Positions 1 through 7,848 are shown, numbered from the stretch's first letter. The stretch is DNA of 38,470 bases from CAYMAT01 sp964388495 (GCA_964388495.1 CAYMAT010000005.1:1-38470), one strand, 5' to 3'. Translations and numbers: made by a program. The notes: generated by a model from the letters alone, not told the origin.

Positions 1-122
1 GGCGATGATGTAGCTGATGCGGCGGAACATAGGATCAACGGAGTCCGGCTAGCCGGACGTAGCGTAGCAATCTTTTCCGTGACAGCGTCCACCTTCGCCA
101 AGGCTACGGTGGACAGACTCTG
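1..122. repeat. Non-coding window edge with short palindromes
   Basis: No gene is visible. There is a perfect 14-nt palindrome at 44-57 (tccggct/agccgga). A hairpin at 87-114 has arms gtccacc and ggtggac. A third hairpin at 114-136 has a 7-bp stem (cagactc/gagtctg), and its loop holds the stop codon of the response regulator. The 87-114 unit belongs to the same family as the insert at 35884-35917 (pattern TCCRCC..CGCC / GGCTACGGYGGA). Short spacer palindromes like these are common in CPR assemblies. A partner histidine kinase, if present, would lie beyond the window edge. Confidence 0.6.
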
Positions 123-785
123 CTACGCGGAGTCTGGTATAAGATAGCCCTTTCCCGGCACGGTCTCGATCACTTGTTTGCCCAATTTGCGGCGCAGGTA
201 CGCCACGTGCACGTCCACCGTTTGCGAGAACAGCAGGTCATCACGCCCGCCCCAGACGTGTTCGATGATCTGCGGGCGGTCCTGCACGGTGCCTTTGTTG
301 CGGAGCAGGAATTCCAGAAGCGCGTACTCCTTGGGCGAAAGACTGGTCCGCTGCCCCGCCTTGCGCACAATGCGCNNNNNNNNNNCCTCAATGTCCCCGG
401 TGGCCAGCAGCGGCTGCTTGTGCTGGCTTTTCCTGCGCAGCAGCGCGCGCACGCGCGCCAAAAGCTCGTCCAGGTCAAAGGGCTTGGTGAGGTAATCATC
501 TGCACCCAAGTTCAGTCCTTTAATGATCTCTTCCTGCTTGGCGCGGGCGGTGAGCATCAGGATGGGCATGTCTTTGCGGTGTTCGCGCAACATGGAGCAG
601 ATCACGTAGCCGTCCATGCCGGGAAGGTTGATGTCCAAAATGATGCCGTCAAAATCCTGGGTCATGGCTTTCTCAAAACCCTCGCGCCCGTCATGGCAGG
701 CGGTGACCACAAACGTCTCCGTTTCCAGAAACTCCTTGATGTTCCGTGCCAGCTTCTCTTGGTCTTCGATAAGGAGGATGTGCAT
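123..785 (-). CDS. OmpR/PhoB-family response regulator
   Basis: This is a two-component DNA-binding response regulator of 220 residues counting four unknowns. The receiver domain covers about residues 1-115. It has the acidic pair E7/D8, phospho-acceptor D51 in an ILDINLPGMDG context, T79 and K101 (TKPF). A winged-helix Trans_Reg_C domain covers about 125-215, with the family-typical SPKEYALLEFLL and VDVHVAYLRRKLG. A 10-N gap at 376-385 falls at the linker; the frame is kept but its true length is unknown. The last residues (DSA) and the TAG stop are encoded by a palindromic repeat, so the original 3' end may have been replaced. No kinase gene is visible. Two 11-bp direct repeats upstream (813-834) suggest autoregulation. 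The signal sensed cannot be told from the sequence. Confidence 0.93.
   Translation of the reverse strand: MHILLIEDQEKLARNIKEFLETETFVVTACHDGREGFEKAMTQDFDGIILDINLPGMDGYVICSMLREHRKDMPILMLTARAKQEEIIKGLNLGADDYLTKPFDLDELLARVRALLRRKSQHKQPLLATGDIEXXXXRIVRKAGQRTSLSPKEYALLEFLLRNKGTVQDRPQIIEHVWGGRDDLLFSQTVDVHVAYLRRKLGKQVIETVPGKGYLIPDSA
376..385. other. Assembly gap (10 N)
   Basis: A run of ten Ns interrupts the response regulator linker. The round number suggests a scaffolding placeholder, not a measured length. Confidence 0.98.
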
Positions 786-812
786 ACGATGGCCCTATCG
801 TAAGGTCTGGCT

Positions 813-834
813 ATTAAGAAGACATTAAGAAAAG
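813..834 (-). promoter_or_regulatory. Tandem 11-bp direct repeat, likely response regulator operator
   Basis: Two direct repeats (attaagaagac, attaagaaaag) sit back to back with an 11-bp period. Two half-sites at one-turn spacing is the usual layout for OmpR/PhoB-type regulators. The repeat lies upstream of a possible -10 (TACGAT on the minus strand, 797-802), where a -35 element would be, which fits activation of the regulator's own gene. Binding by this particular protein is inferred. Confidence 0.55.
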
Positions 835-941
835 CGGAAATTTCGCTCCAAAAAGCTGAGTTCTGCATTAATCTTCCCTCGCTTTACCCTCCCCAAAGCG
901 CCTGCCGTTTTTTTGCCCAAGCGTTTGGCAGGTGCGCGTTC

Positions 942-975
942 TTCGGTATGCTTCCGGCGTACAAGGTCGCAAAGC
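942..975. repeat. Dispersed hairpin repeat (copy 1)
   Basis: A small imperfect hairpin (ggtatgc...gcgtac) is followed by aaggtcgcaaagcc. A related unit at 31666-31695 has a hairpin followed by aaagatcgcaaagcg. The shared tail (A)AGRTCGCAAAGC in two unrelated intergenic regions suggests a dispersed spacer repeat. It lies within the YceI upstream region (786-1024), which also has a 9-bp stem (gcgcctgcc / ggcaggtgc, about 899-934) but no convincing promoter. Confidence 0.45.
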
Positions 976-1024
976 CACAGCTCATGCAGGCTTGCGGTAC
1001 GCAGAACACTTTCCCCACTCTCCT

Positions 1025-1654
1025 ATGCGCACACGTCTCTCGCTCCTGGCCCTCACGCCGCTGTTTTTGGTGGCTTGCCGCACCACGGTTTCCCAGAATC
1101 CCTCGCAACTGGCCGCCCAGGTGACGGGTGATCAGGCAGTGGCCCCCGCTGTCACCGGTTTCACGGGTGGCAGCACGGAATTGGACATGGACCAGAGCTC
1201 CGTCACGTTCCAGGGACGCAGTTCCCTCATGAACCATGACGGCAGATTCACGCGCTTCAACCTGCGCATGACGCTGGATTCCGCCACTCCGTCCGACCTC
1301 ACCAAGGCCACCATCCGCCTGAGTCTGGACCCCACCAGCATCACCACGGATACGGACATGCTGAACGGCCATCTGCAGAAGGACGACTTCTTTGACACGG
1401 CCAATAACCCGGAGATCGTCTTTGTCACCACGTCCATCACGCCGCTTTCCGGCAACGCGTACACGCTCAAGGGTTACCTGACGGTGAAGCAGACGGTCAA
1501 AGAAGTGAGCTTCCCCGCCACCATCAGCGACGACGGCATTGTCGCGCATTTTGACTTCCCGCGCAAGGATTTTGGCATCGGAAACGATTCCTACGGGGAC
1601 AAACTGCTGAGCGACACGGACCCCGTGGACGTCAAGCTCGTCTTCCAGAAGTAA
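1025..1654 (+). CDS. YceI-like lipoprotein
   Basis: A 209-residue exported protein. The first 18 residues form a lipoprotein signal peptide (R2/R4, hydrophobic core) ending in an LVAC lipobox with C18. In a cell without an outer membrane the protein would be anchored to the cytoplasmic membrane by a lipid on C18. The mature part resembles the YceI family, a lipocalin-like beta barrel that holds an isoprenoid or other amphiphilic lipid: FTGGSTELDMDQSSVTF, then LNGHLQKDDFFD, then NPEIVFVTTSI, then DFPRKDFGIGND. The start was chosen because it directly precedes the signal peptide; longer in-frame starts would bury it. There is no Shine-Dalgarno site. It converges with the proline-rich gene, with 4 nt between stop codons. 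The ligand is unknown. Confidence 0.85.
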   Translation: MRTRLSLLALTPLFLVACRTTVSQNPSQLAAQVTGDQAVAPAVTGFTGGSTELDMDQSSVTFQGRSSLMNHDGRFTRFNLRMTLDSATPSDLTKATIRLSLDPTSITTDTDMLNGHLQKDDFFDTANNPEIVFVTTSITPLSGNAYTLKGYLTVKQTVKEVSFPATISDDGIVAHFDFPRKDFGIGNDSYGDKLLSDTDPVDVKLVFQK

Positions 1655-1658
1655 GTCC

Positions 1659-3000
1659 TTAGAGCGGTTGGCCCGCCTGCGGTAGGTAGTCTTTCCAGCT
1701 GTTGTTCTGGTAGACCCGAAGCGTTGTGACGCGGTTGCGGTTTGTGGGGTCGTCGTGCCTCTGTGCAAACAAGTCCCCCGTGCTGGAAAGACAGTACTCC
1801 GCTCCGGCCACACCGCCCGGAACGTGTACCGCAAGGTTCCAGGTGTTGAGCGGCTGGGTGAGCAGGTGGCAATAGATGTTGCGCACGCGCGGGTCGCTTA
1901 TGGCGTTGATGCGCTGGAGCGTTTGGTTGATGGCGGTGATGCGGTTCTGCAGCGAGGTGATCTGGGTGTTCAGCTGGTTCAATTGCGCGATCATGTCTGG
2001 GGCAGCCGTCAGTTTTTGCCGCTGCTCTATCAGCGCCTGCAGCTGCGTGCCGATCTTCATCAGCTCCTCGCGGTATGCGGAAACTGCGTAGTTTGTGGCG
2101 TTGTAGGCTTCCGGTGCGGGGCTTCCTGTTTCCACGGGGACCGGAACGGGCGTGGGAGCGGGGGAAGGCGAGGGTACCGGGGTGGGTGACGGTGAGGGAG
2201 CGGGTGCNNNNNNNNNNTGCGCGGGGTCCGGCTAGGGGGGTGGGTGGGGGGGTTGGGGTGGGTCCGGGGGGGGGTGCCGGGGCGGGTGGGGGGGGGGGGG
2301 TGGGAACGGGGGCGCTGCGCAGCTTGTCACGAACTTGCCGTGATTCCCCGTGCCCGGCCACATCCACCGTGGCGGTTTTGCCGTTCACCGCAAACGTGAA
2401 CGTACCCTCAAAATCCGGGCGGACGGTGAAGGCGAGGTAGTGCTGCCCGTCCACCGTCTGGCGGTCTATGCGGAAGCCGTCGGACGAGACGCTCACCACG
2501 TTGGGATTCACTTCCGACGCGCGGGAGAGTTTGCCCGTGACCGTGGGGGTCTTGTAGATGTACGCATACTCCAGTTTGTCCTGGCGTTTGGCCGGGATCC
2601 AGATGCGGGTGCTGCCGCCCTGCTCGTCCTTGCGGACTTCCAGGGGGCCTGCGGAACCGCGCTCCATCTCGTGCTGCTGCTCTATCTGGTACTGCGCGTA
2701 GTGCCGCAGCTGCTGCAGCTGTCCCAGGAGCGAGGCGCGGTTCTGCTGGTATTCCTGACGGGAGCGGAAGTACTGCTTTTGCATGTTCTCCACGCGGCTC
2801 CGGAGCATCAGGCGCTGGCGCTCAATGCTCTGCATGCGGTCCGCACCCAGCATCTGCCCGCGCTGCTCCTGCAGCGTCTTGAGCGTCTGTCCAAAGCGGA
2901 CATCCAGCTGGTCCATGTCCTGTGCGGCGTTGCGGTCCACCTCGTTGCGGTCAACGGGCTCCGGGGAACTGTAGCCGGCGTTGGGGTAGTACATGTTCAT
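1659..3000 (-). CDS. Proline-rich coiled-coil protein, broken by an assembly gap
   Basis: I read this as one gene split by the N run at 2208-2217. The N-terminal part (3000 to about 2218) has a Gln/Arg-rich coiled coil at about residues 25-115, then a beta-rich domain (IWIPAKRQDKLEYAYIYKT; DFEGTFTFAVNGKTATVDV), then a Pro/Thr linker. The C-terminal part (about 2207 to 1659) is in another frame. It starts in the same kind of linker (PSPTPVPSPSPAPTP), followed by a second coiled coil with polar heptads (QLNQLNTQITSLQNRI) and a short C-terminal domain. The frame change lies in a C-rich low-complexity tract next to the gap, so assembly error is more likely than mutation. No signal peptide is seen. 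The start overlaps the upstream stop by 4 nt (ATGA), so the two genes are translationally coupled. Function is not recognised. Confidence 0.7.
2208..2217. other. Assembly gap (10 N) in a G-rich tract
   Basis: Ten Ns sit next to a strand-asymmetric G-rich tract (2232-2301, many runs of 4 or more G on the plus strand) encoding the Pro-rich linker. The tract could form G-quadruplexes and is typical of places where short-read assembly fails. Confidence 0.95.
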
Positions 3001-3257
3001 GGTTGTGCGGCAAAGCGGAGAAAATCAGGGATGTCCTTTTGCGCCATGGCGTCCATTTCGCTCTCGATCTTCTTTTTCTGGTCGGCGAACGCCTGTTCAT
3101 TGCCGTTCATCTCCCCGTTGATGCGGATCAGATGGTCCGCAATCCTGCTGCGCTCATGCACAGGCAGCTCAATGCTCAGCTGCGCAAACTGCGTGCGTTC
3201 GTTTTGCGGCAAGGCCGTCAGCTTCCCGAGGAAAGCGATGAACTCCTGGTGTGTCAT
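2997..3257 (-). CDS. Small helical protein of unknown function
   Basis: An 86-residue, soluble-looking, mostly helical protein with a charged segment near residues 60-75 (FADQKKKIESEMDAMAQK). No family is recognised. It is the first gene of a two-gene unit; its TGA overlaps the ATG of the proline-rich coiled-coil protein (ATGA), so the products are probably made together and may interact. A TATAAC -10 lies exactly 6 nt before the ATG with no room for a ribosome-binding site, suggesting a leaderless mRNA. A second -10 match (TATAAT, 3273-3278) lies just upstream. Confidence 0.7.
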   Translation of the reverse strand: MTHQEFIAFLGKLTALPQNERTQFAQLSIELPVHERSRIADHLIRINGEMNGNEQAFADQKKKIESEMDAMAQKDIPDFLRFAAQP

Positions 3258-3263
3258 GTGCGT

Positions 3264-3269
3264 GTTATA
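3264..3269 (-). promoter_or_regulatory. -10 element (TATAAC), leaderless start
   Basis: The minus strand reads TATAAC, then 6 nt, then ATG. Transcription starting 7 nt after the hexamer would begin at the start codon. TATAAT at 3273-3278 is an alternative -10. Confidence 0.6.
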
Positions 3270-3341
3270 GGTATTATACCATAATTATATATTTTAGGGA
3301 ATACGACGAAAAAGCCTTTCTGCGGCAAAAGCACATACAAC

Positions 3342-3392
3342 AACCCCCTCTGGTGAGAGAGGGGGTTTCCCCGATGACCGAAATCATCGGGG
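3342..3392 (-). terminator. Double hairpin downstream of the secreted coiled-coil gene
   Basis: Two perfect stems are adjacent: ccccgatga/tcatcgggg (3369-3377 with 3384-3392) and aaccccctct/agagggggtt (3342-3351 with 3358-3367). They lie just after the stop of the gene at 3405-4304. The U tract after the second stem is weak (gttgt), so this may be a terminator or an mRNA 3'-end stabiliser. Confidence 0.5.
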
Positions 3393-3404
3393 GTGCTGTG
3401 GTGA

Positions 3405-4304
3405 TTACACCTTTTTTTTATAGTTGCCACAGGGCTGGCGGACGTAGGTCTCGCCCCCGTGGGTCGTTTCCGCCGGCGTACCGGCGGGGAACGCGTACAA
3501 CTGCGTCGTGGGCGCCGGCGGCAGGGTGGCCGGGGGGGCCACCTTCTGCGTCTCCGCGAGGGCCTTTTGGGCCGCCGCGAAATCTTTCATGGCCGCGGAC
3601 AGATTCCTGTCCACAGCACCCGCCAAATCCTTGGCCTCGTTGGCCGTTTTTTGCGCCTGCGCAACCTTTTCGTCCGAGTCGGCCACGCGCTCACTCAGGT
3701 CGTTGATGACCTTGGTTGCCCTCTTCTTGAAGCTCATGAGGTCTTCAACGTCGACCTCAAGCTTCTTGACGGCAGCGAGGGCGGCGTCGGCTTTGGCGTT
3801 GGCGTTGTAGGCGATCGTCGCGTCCTTCTTGGCCTTTTCCTTCTGCATGATGGCATCTTGGGCGAAATCCTCCTTGTCCAACTTCTTGTAATCGCCTTCT
3901 TCGATCTTGGTGAGACCGTAGTTGACGAGAGGTCGGGGGAGTTTTTCGTTTTTGTCGATGACGATGCAGCTGCCGGCGGCGATTTCGGTGCCGGCCACCA
4001 GCACGACGCCCTCAGGGAAGTAAACGCACTTATCCAACTTGGTGTCCTTCAGGAAACTGGACACCGAGAGGGGAACGCGCGTTTCATCCTTGATGACGTA
4101 GCAGCCGGAGATGTCTTTCAGGTCGTCGCCGAACTTGGTGCCGGTAGCCAAACCGCTTTCATCGAGGAGCTTGAGATTCGTTTTCAGGCGAATCGTCTCC
4201 TTGATGGCGACGGGGATGGGTTCCGGTTTCGGCGCCTGGGCCTGGGTTTGCTGGGTGCCGGTCAGAACGACGGCGATGACGATGGACAGGGTGGACATGC
4301 GCAT
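3405..4304 (-). CDS. Secreted coiled-coil protein of unknown function
   Basis: A 299-residue exported protein. Residues 1-23 form a signal peptide (MRMSTLSIVIAVVLTG, likely cut after TQAQA). A globular region follows (about 30-150) with two cysteines (GCYVIKD, KCVYFPEG) and a possible third in GSCIVID. From about 150 to 265 there is a long Ala/Lys/Glu-rich coiled coil (KAKKDATIAYNANAKADAALA). A Pro-rich stretch and a short Cys-containing tail (RQPCGNYKKKV) end it. A good Shine-Dalgarno site (GGAGG, 7 nt before the ATG) sets the start, unlike the SD-less genes nearby. It is probably monocistronic, ending in a double hairpin. No family is recognised; a structural or envelope role is a guess. 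Confidence 0.75.
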   Translation of the reverse strand: MRMSTLSIVIAVVLTGTQQTQAQAPKPEPIPVAIKETIRLKTNLKLLDESGLATGTKFGDDLKDISGCYVIKDETRVPLSVSSFLKDTKLDKCVYFPEGVVLVAGTEIAAGSCIVIDKNEKLPRPLVNYGLTKIEEGDYKKLDKEDFAQDAIMQKEKAKKDATIAYNANAKADAALAAVKKLEVDVEDLMSFKKRATKVINDLSERVADSDEKVAQAQKTANEAKDLAGAVDRNLSAAMKDFAAAQKALAETQKVAPPATLPPAPTTQLYAFPAGTPAETTHGGETYVRQPCGNYKKKV

Positions 4305-4681
4305 GGAAGCGCCTCCTCTGAAATTGGTAGAAAAGTGTGTGATTTTTCCTTTTATTTATCACAACTTTTCCACCGGGTTTTGGGTTTGGTTAGCGCTATA
4401 GAAAAATCGGTGAGGATTTCGCCACAGCCCAGTAGGAAGCGATCAGCAATCAGCTGTGAGCGATGAGTAGTGACATGACCTTGCTCATCGCTGTTCGCTT
4501 ATAGCTCATAGCTTTCACTGGCTTGTGGCGAAGCGGTGCTTTCAAGGAGCAAAGACTATGTTGTAACATAAAACAAAAATTACTAAAAGTCAATATTACT
4601 CAAAACGGCTTGTGTTAGCGCTAAAGTTAAAAAAACATCCAACGGGAAATATTCGTTCGCTCTCTTTTATGAACACATTTT
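4305..4681. other. Long intergenic region with palindromes
   Basis: There is no credible gene in these 377 bases. The part next to 4304 is the 5' leader of the secreted protein gene. Two copies of TTAGCGCTA (4390-4398 and 4615-4623, the second a perfect 10-nt palindrome TTAGCGCTAA) bracket a nested inverted repeat at 4418-4532. The bases near 4560-4680 are AT-rich. The paired palindromes could be operator sites, but nothing here shows for what. Confidence 0.55.
4418..4532. repeat. Nested inverted-repeat element (about 115 bp)
   Basis: The outer arms are ttcgccacagcccagt (4418-4433) and actggcttgtggcgaa (4517-4532), which pair except at two central positions. Inside are agcgatgag (4459-4467) and its complement ctcatcgct (4484-4492), with more degenerate copies of agcgatcag and agctcatag. 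Similar units recur at 30198-30262, in front of rlmE. Small size, terminal inverted repeats and no coding content fit a non-autonomous MITE-like or REP-like element; no target-site duplication is clear. Confidence 0.6.
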
Positions 4682-5713
4682 TTATACAGTATTTTCCCCT
4701 TCCTCCAGCCTGCGCAGAGGGGTGGGCCAGGCCACGATGCTCACCAGGTATCCGGTAATGCCGGAGAGCACCACAATGCCCGTCCACATGTGCACGGAGA
4801 GCCAGACGCCCTCGGTCTGTTTGAGGATCAGGACCATGAACAGCGCGTAGACGGTGGGTACCAGCGTGCACACGATCCGCATGTAGGCGCGCAGGCGCCC
4901 GGTGTGCGTGCCGGTGTGCAGCAAGCCGTCGCCGATGAGCCCGGCAAAAAACGCCGCGGGAATCAGCTCGTGCCCGCTGCGCATGACCGCCAGTCCCGCG
5001 ATGCTCGCGGTGAGCATGACCGTCAGCGCGCCCAGCGGGAGACGGCTGCGGCGCAGCGCCACGGACACGATGCCCGCAAGCAGCGCGGAGAAAAGAATGC
5101 TGCCCATGAGCGGGACGGCCTGCGCGTAGAACTGCAGCTGTGGATCCCCGGGGCGGAGACCGGTGTAATCGGGATCCGTGTAGTGCGCGAACTGCGTTAT
5201 GAACAGGATGGTCATGAGGGTGAGTGTCAGCGAGGCCACCAGCACCACTCCCTGGTCCCCGCGCAGCGCGTTTCTGGCCTCCATCATGCGCCATACCCTA
5301 CGCGCGCCGCCGCCTGCCATGAGCGCCGCGCCCACCGCAAGCAGCAGATGCGTGGGGCTCAAGAGCGCCTCTATATCGGCTTCAATGCCAAAGATCTCAT
5401 GCCACAGCAGATCGCCCACTCCTCCTCCAAGAAATACAGCCGCTCCCATGAAGGTCAATCCGTGGCCGTCCGGAACGGCGTCCATCCAGGAGGCTGCCGT
5501 TTTTTTCCTGTTCCCTGTCCACAGCAGCAGCACGGCTGCGGATGCGGCGTAGCCGGAATAGAGCACGGCATGCCAGGGCGTAAAGAACGTCTCCAGATCG
5601 GGGATGTGGTTGTGTGCCCAGCCGTCCAGATAGACGCCGCACAAAAACCAGATTCCGGCCAAAACGGTCAGATAATCCCAGCGCGAGGGGAAGCGCTCGT
5701 GATCGTTGGTCAT
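4682..5713 (-). CDS. Polytopic membrane protein with conserved-looking His residues
   Basis: A 343-residue integral membrane protein with about nine or ten hydrophobic segments, including residues 14-29, 46-66, 88-105, 119-135, 155-177, 199-220, 229-250, 283-305 and 312-335. Acidic and histidine residues cluster at segment ends in the first half: D30, H34, H36 (DGWAHNH), H48 (FTPWHAVLYSG), D102, H106, E107 (GDLLWHEIFG) and H123 (SPTHLLLA). This suggests metal or heme binding or proton transfer at the membrane. It seems to match an uncharacterised membrane family that I cannot name. TACACT lies 6 nt before the ATG, so the mRNA is probably leaderless. It is divergent from the MscS gene, 58 bp away. 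Confidence 0.8.
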   Translation of the reverse strand: MTNDHERFPSRWDYLTVLAGIWFLCGVYLDGWAHNHIPDLETFFTPWHAVLYSGYAASAAVLLLWTGNRKKTAASWMDAVPDGHGLTFMGAAVFLGGGVGDLLWHEIFGIEADIEALLSPTHLLLAVGAALMAGGGARRVWRMMEARNALRGDQGVVLVASLTLTLMTILFITQFAHYTDPDYTGLRPGDPQLQFYAQAVPLMGSILFSALLAGIVSVALRRSRLPLGALTVMLTASIAGLAVMRSGHELIPAAFFAGLIGDGLLHTGTHTGRLRAYMRIVCTLVPTVYALFMVLILKQTEGVWLSVHMWTGIVVLSGITGYLVSIVAWPTPLRRLEEGENTV

Positions 5714-5719
5714 TGAGGA

Positions 5720-5725
5720 AGTGTA
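5720..5725 (-). promoter_or_regulatory. -10 element (TACACT), leaderless start
   Basis: TACACT on the minus strand, 6 nt (tcctca) before the ATG at 5713. There is no space for a Shine-Dalgarno site. The divergent MscS gene has TATAGT at 5757-5762, 9 nt before its GTG. Confidence 0.6.
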
Positions 5726-5771
5726 GCATGGGGGTGCGGCACTGCGTGTTTTTCGCTATAGTACTGGCTCC

Positions 5772-7130
5772 GTGAGCCTTTTGCGTCGCTTGAGCATCGG
5801 CACCCTGCTCTTTACCGCCTGCACGGCCGGAGCCCTGGCTGCGGCTCCGCTGGAGCAGTCTGAAGCCACGCTGAAGCAGCTGTACCTGCAGACGCTGCAG
5901 GTCAAAACGCCCAGTGCGTATCTGGAAGGGCGCATCCGCACGGAGCGTGCGCGCGTGCGCAACCTGGAATCGCAGGATCTGCAGACCGTGGTGGAATCCG
6001 CCACCAACGACAGCGACACATCCGCCGGGGCCGCCGTGCAGAAACAGCGCACGCTGGTGCAGACGCTCCAGGACCGTCGCGCGGAGGCCAGCGTGGACCG
6101 TGACCTGGCCGTGGATGAGGAGGCGTCCATTGAGCAGGGGGCGGACCCCCATGACGCCGAGCAGCGGACCGCCCACGCGGACGTGCTGGCGCGCCATGCC
6201 GTTCTGCAGGAGCGGATAGCGGCCATAGACCAGGTGCTCACGGTGCAGAAAGACCGCCTGGACCGCCTGGAGAGCCAGGAGCGGATGGCGACGGCCAACC
6301 AGGTGTTCTGGCTAATGCTCTTTTTGGCGGTCATCGCCGTCATCGTCATCCTGGAGCGCTGGGTGCGCAAAATCCTCCTCTCCCGCATCCAGGAGAGCAA
6401 CCGGCGGTATTTCGCCACCAAGATTTTCACGGGGTTCATTTACGCGCTGCTCATCGTGTGGGTGCTGACCCGCATTGCGGCGCAGTTTCCCGGCGTCATC
6501 ACCTCCTTTGCCATCGTGGGCGCGGCAGTGGCCGTGGCGCTGCAGACGGTCATCAAGGACATTGTGGGGTGGCTGATCATCATCCAGAAGCGGCTCTATG
6601 CCGTGGGGCACAGGATCTCCGTGGGACCGTACACGGGCGACGTCATGGACATCACGCTGCTCAGGACCGTCATCGCGGAAGTCCACAACACGGAGGCCCG
6701 CGACCCCTCGCGCATCGGTCAGACGCTCTATCTGCCCAATTCCCTCATCCTGGACCGGCCCGTGCTCAATTTCCACAACCTCTCGGATTTCATGGAAGCC
6801 GAGGTGCACGTGACCGTCACGTTTGGAAGCGACACCGCCCTGGCGGAAGGCATCCTCCGCGAGGTGCTGGAGGAGGAAGTGGGCGCGTTTGTGGAATCGG
6901 CACGCCGTCAGGCGGCCCGCCGCACCAGCAGGTTCTTCGTCTCACGCGAGCTGCCCGCCTCCCGCGTGTTCATGGATTTCACCAATGAGGGCGTGCGCTT
7001 CACCCTGCGCTTTTTGGTGCCCATAGGACAGCTGCGCACGGTGGTGAGCAGCGTGACGCACCGCGTGTTGGAGCGTTTCCGCAAAGAAGAGACAATCACC
7101 TTCGCCTACAACCACGGATTCGAGAAATAA
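5772..7130 (+). CDS. MscS-family mechanosensitive channel
   Basis: A 452-residue channel of the small-conductance mechanosensitive (MscS) superfamily, opening under membrane tension to release solutes. Residues 1-24 form a signal peptide (ending ALAAA). Residues 28-170 are a charged, Gln/Glu/Arg-rich helical extracytoplasmic domain, as in larger MscS homologues. Three hydrophobic segments follow at about 176-196, 217-236 and 242-265. The last (ITSFAIVGAAVAVALQTVIKD) is the Gly/Ala-rich pore helix. The beta domain begins at KRLYAVGHRISVG. The start is GTG, placed by the signal peptide. TATAGT ends 9 nt upstream, so the leader is very short. It is convergent with the ACT-domain gene, with 6 nt between stops. 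Confidence 0.92.
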   Translation: MSLLRRLSIGTLLFTACTAGALAAAPLEQSEATLKQLYLQTLQVKTPSAYLEGRIRTERARVRNLESQDLQTVVESATNDSDTSAGAAVQKQRTLVQTLQDRRAEASVDRDLAVDEEASIEQGADPHDAEQRTAHADVLARHAVLQERIAAIDQVLTVQKDRLDRLESQERMATANQVFWLMLFLAVIAVIVILERWVRKILLSRIQESNRRYFATKIFTGFIYALLIVWVLTRIAAQFPGVITSFAIVGAAVAVALQTVIKDIVGWLIIIQKRLYAVGHRISVGPYTGDVMDITLLRTVIAEVHNTEARDPSRIGQTLYLPNSLILDRPVLNFHNLSDFMEAEVHVTVTFGSDTALAEGILREVLEEEVGAFVESARRQAARRTSRFFVSRELPASRVFMDFTNEGVRFTLRFLVPIGQLRTVVSSVTHRVLERFRKEETITFAYNHGFEK

Positions 7131-7136
7131 ATTCGC

Positions 7137-7550
7137 TCACTGGTCGATTTTGCCCGCGCTCTTCTCCCATTTTTTGAGGAGCTCCATGGCCGTGCCCACG
7201 TCTTCCACGGAGACGTAGACCATCGCCTCCCGGCCGCAGGTGGTGGCGTAGATGTTGCGGATGTTGATGCCCATGGCGGCGCAGGCGCGGCCCACCTGGG
7301 CGATGGCGCCGGGCTTGTTTTTGAGCTGCAGTTCCAGCACCTCCCGCGCGGTGACGGTGCCCAGATCCTTGAGGACCAGCTTGGCGGTCTCCGCATCGCT
7401 CACGATCATGTGGATGACGGTGTTGGTGGTGCCTTCCGTGCACGTGATGGCGTCAATGTTCACCTCCGCGGCACGCAATTTATCGCCCACTTTCGCCAGG
7501 GAGCTGGGGGCGTTGGGCACGGTGATGTTCACTTGCTCGACAATGCGCAT
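7137..7550 (-). CDS. Double ACT-domain protein
   Basis: A 137-residue cytoplasmic protein made only of two ACT domains: about residues 3-65 (QVNITVPNAPSSLAKVGDKL) and 72-135 (ELQLKNKPGAIAQVGRACA, MGINIRNIYATT). ACT domains bind small ligands, usually amino acids, and regulate metabolism. With no catalytic domain this would act as a ligand-sensing partner or as a stand-alone ACT-ACT regulator. The second domain keeps the typical N-K-P-G-A loop that helps form the ligand site. No Shine-Dalgarno site is seen. Ligand and partner are unknown; adjacent genes give no pathway clue. Confidence 0.85.
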   Translation of the reverse strand: MRIVEQVNITVPNAPSSLAKVGDKLRAAEVNIDAITCTEGTTNTVIHMIVSDAETAKLVLKDLGTVTAREVLELQLKNKPGAIAQVGRACAAMGINIRNIYATTCGREAMVYVSVEDVGTAMELLKKWEKSAGKIDQ

Positions 7551-7604
7551 AAAAAGGGTTGGCGGTAGTCTAGGGACGATTCTTCGCTTGGCAAGGGGCT
7601 TCTG

Positions 7605-7832
7605 CTATTTCCGGGCTTCATTGGCCAAGCATTCGCGTATCAGATCCCTTCTCTCCTTTGCGAGCTCCGGATAGACGTTGGGATGCGTGCGGACAAGGAA
7701 GAGGAATTCGTGGAGAGCCGGCGAGTAATCGGGACCGGTCCAGTCCGTGATGAGGGAATGCCGTACCTGCGGATGATGGGGTGGCAGTTGGTGGAGAAGC
7801 ATTTCTGTCCGTGATTCGAAAGTGTCCTTCAT
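7605..7832 (-). CDS. Small hypothetical protein (75 aa)
   Basis: A 75-residue, mostly helical, charged protein with a His/Pro cluster (LPPHHPQ) and a C-terminal basic-acidic helix (ELAKERRDLIRECLAN). No family is recognised. The start follows an A-rich tract; no Shine-Dalgarno site. It lies 16 nt downstream of another small ORF on the same strand, so they probably share a transcript. Coding status rests on its amphipathic composition and placement only. Confidence 0.5.
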   Translation of the reverse strand: MKDTFESRTEMLLHQLPPHHPQVRHSLITDWTGPDYSPALHEFLFLVRTHPNVYPELAKERRDLIRECLANEARK

Positions 7833-7848
7833 AAAAAAAAGGGGAAAA

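Noticed and set aside
1591..2207. Continuation of the 3000-start frame through the gap into a basic, Pro/Arg/His-rich C-terminal half
   Set aside because: Beyond the Ns that frame is a shadow; the neighbouring frame (ending 1659) gives a clean coiled coil and continues the Pro-rich linker. It would also overlap the end of the YceI gene.
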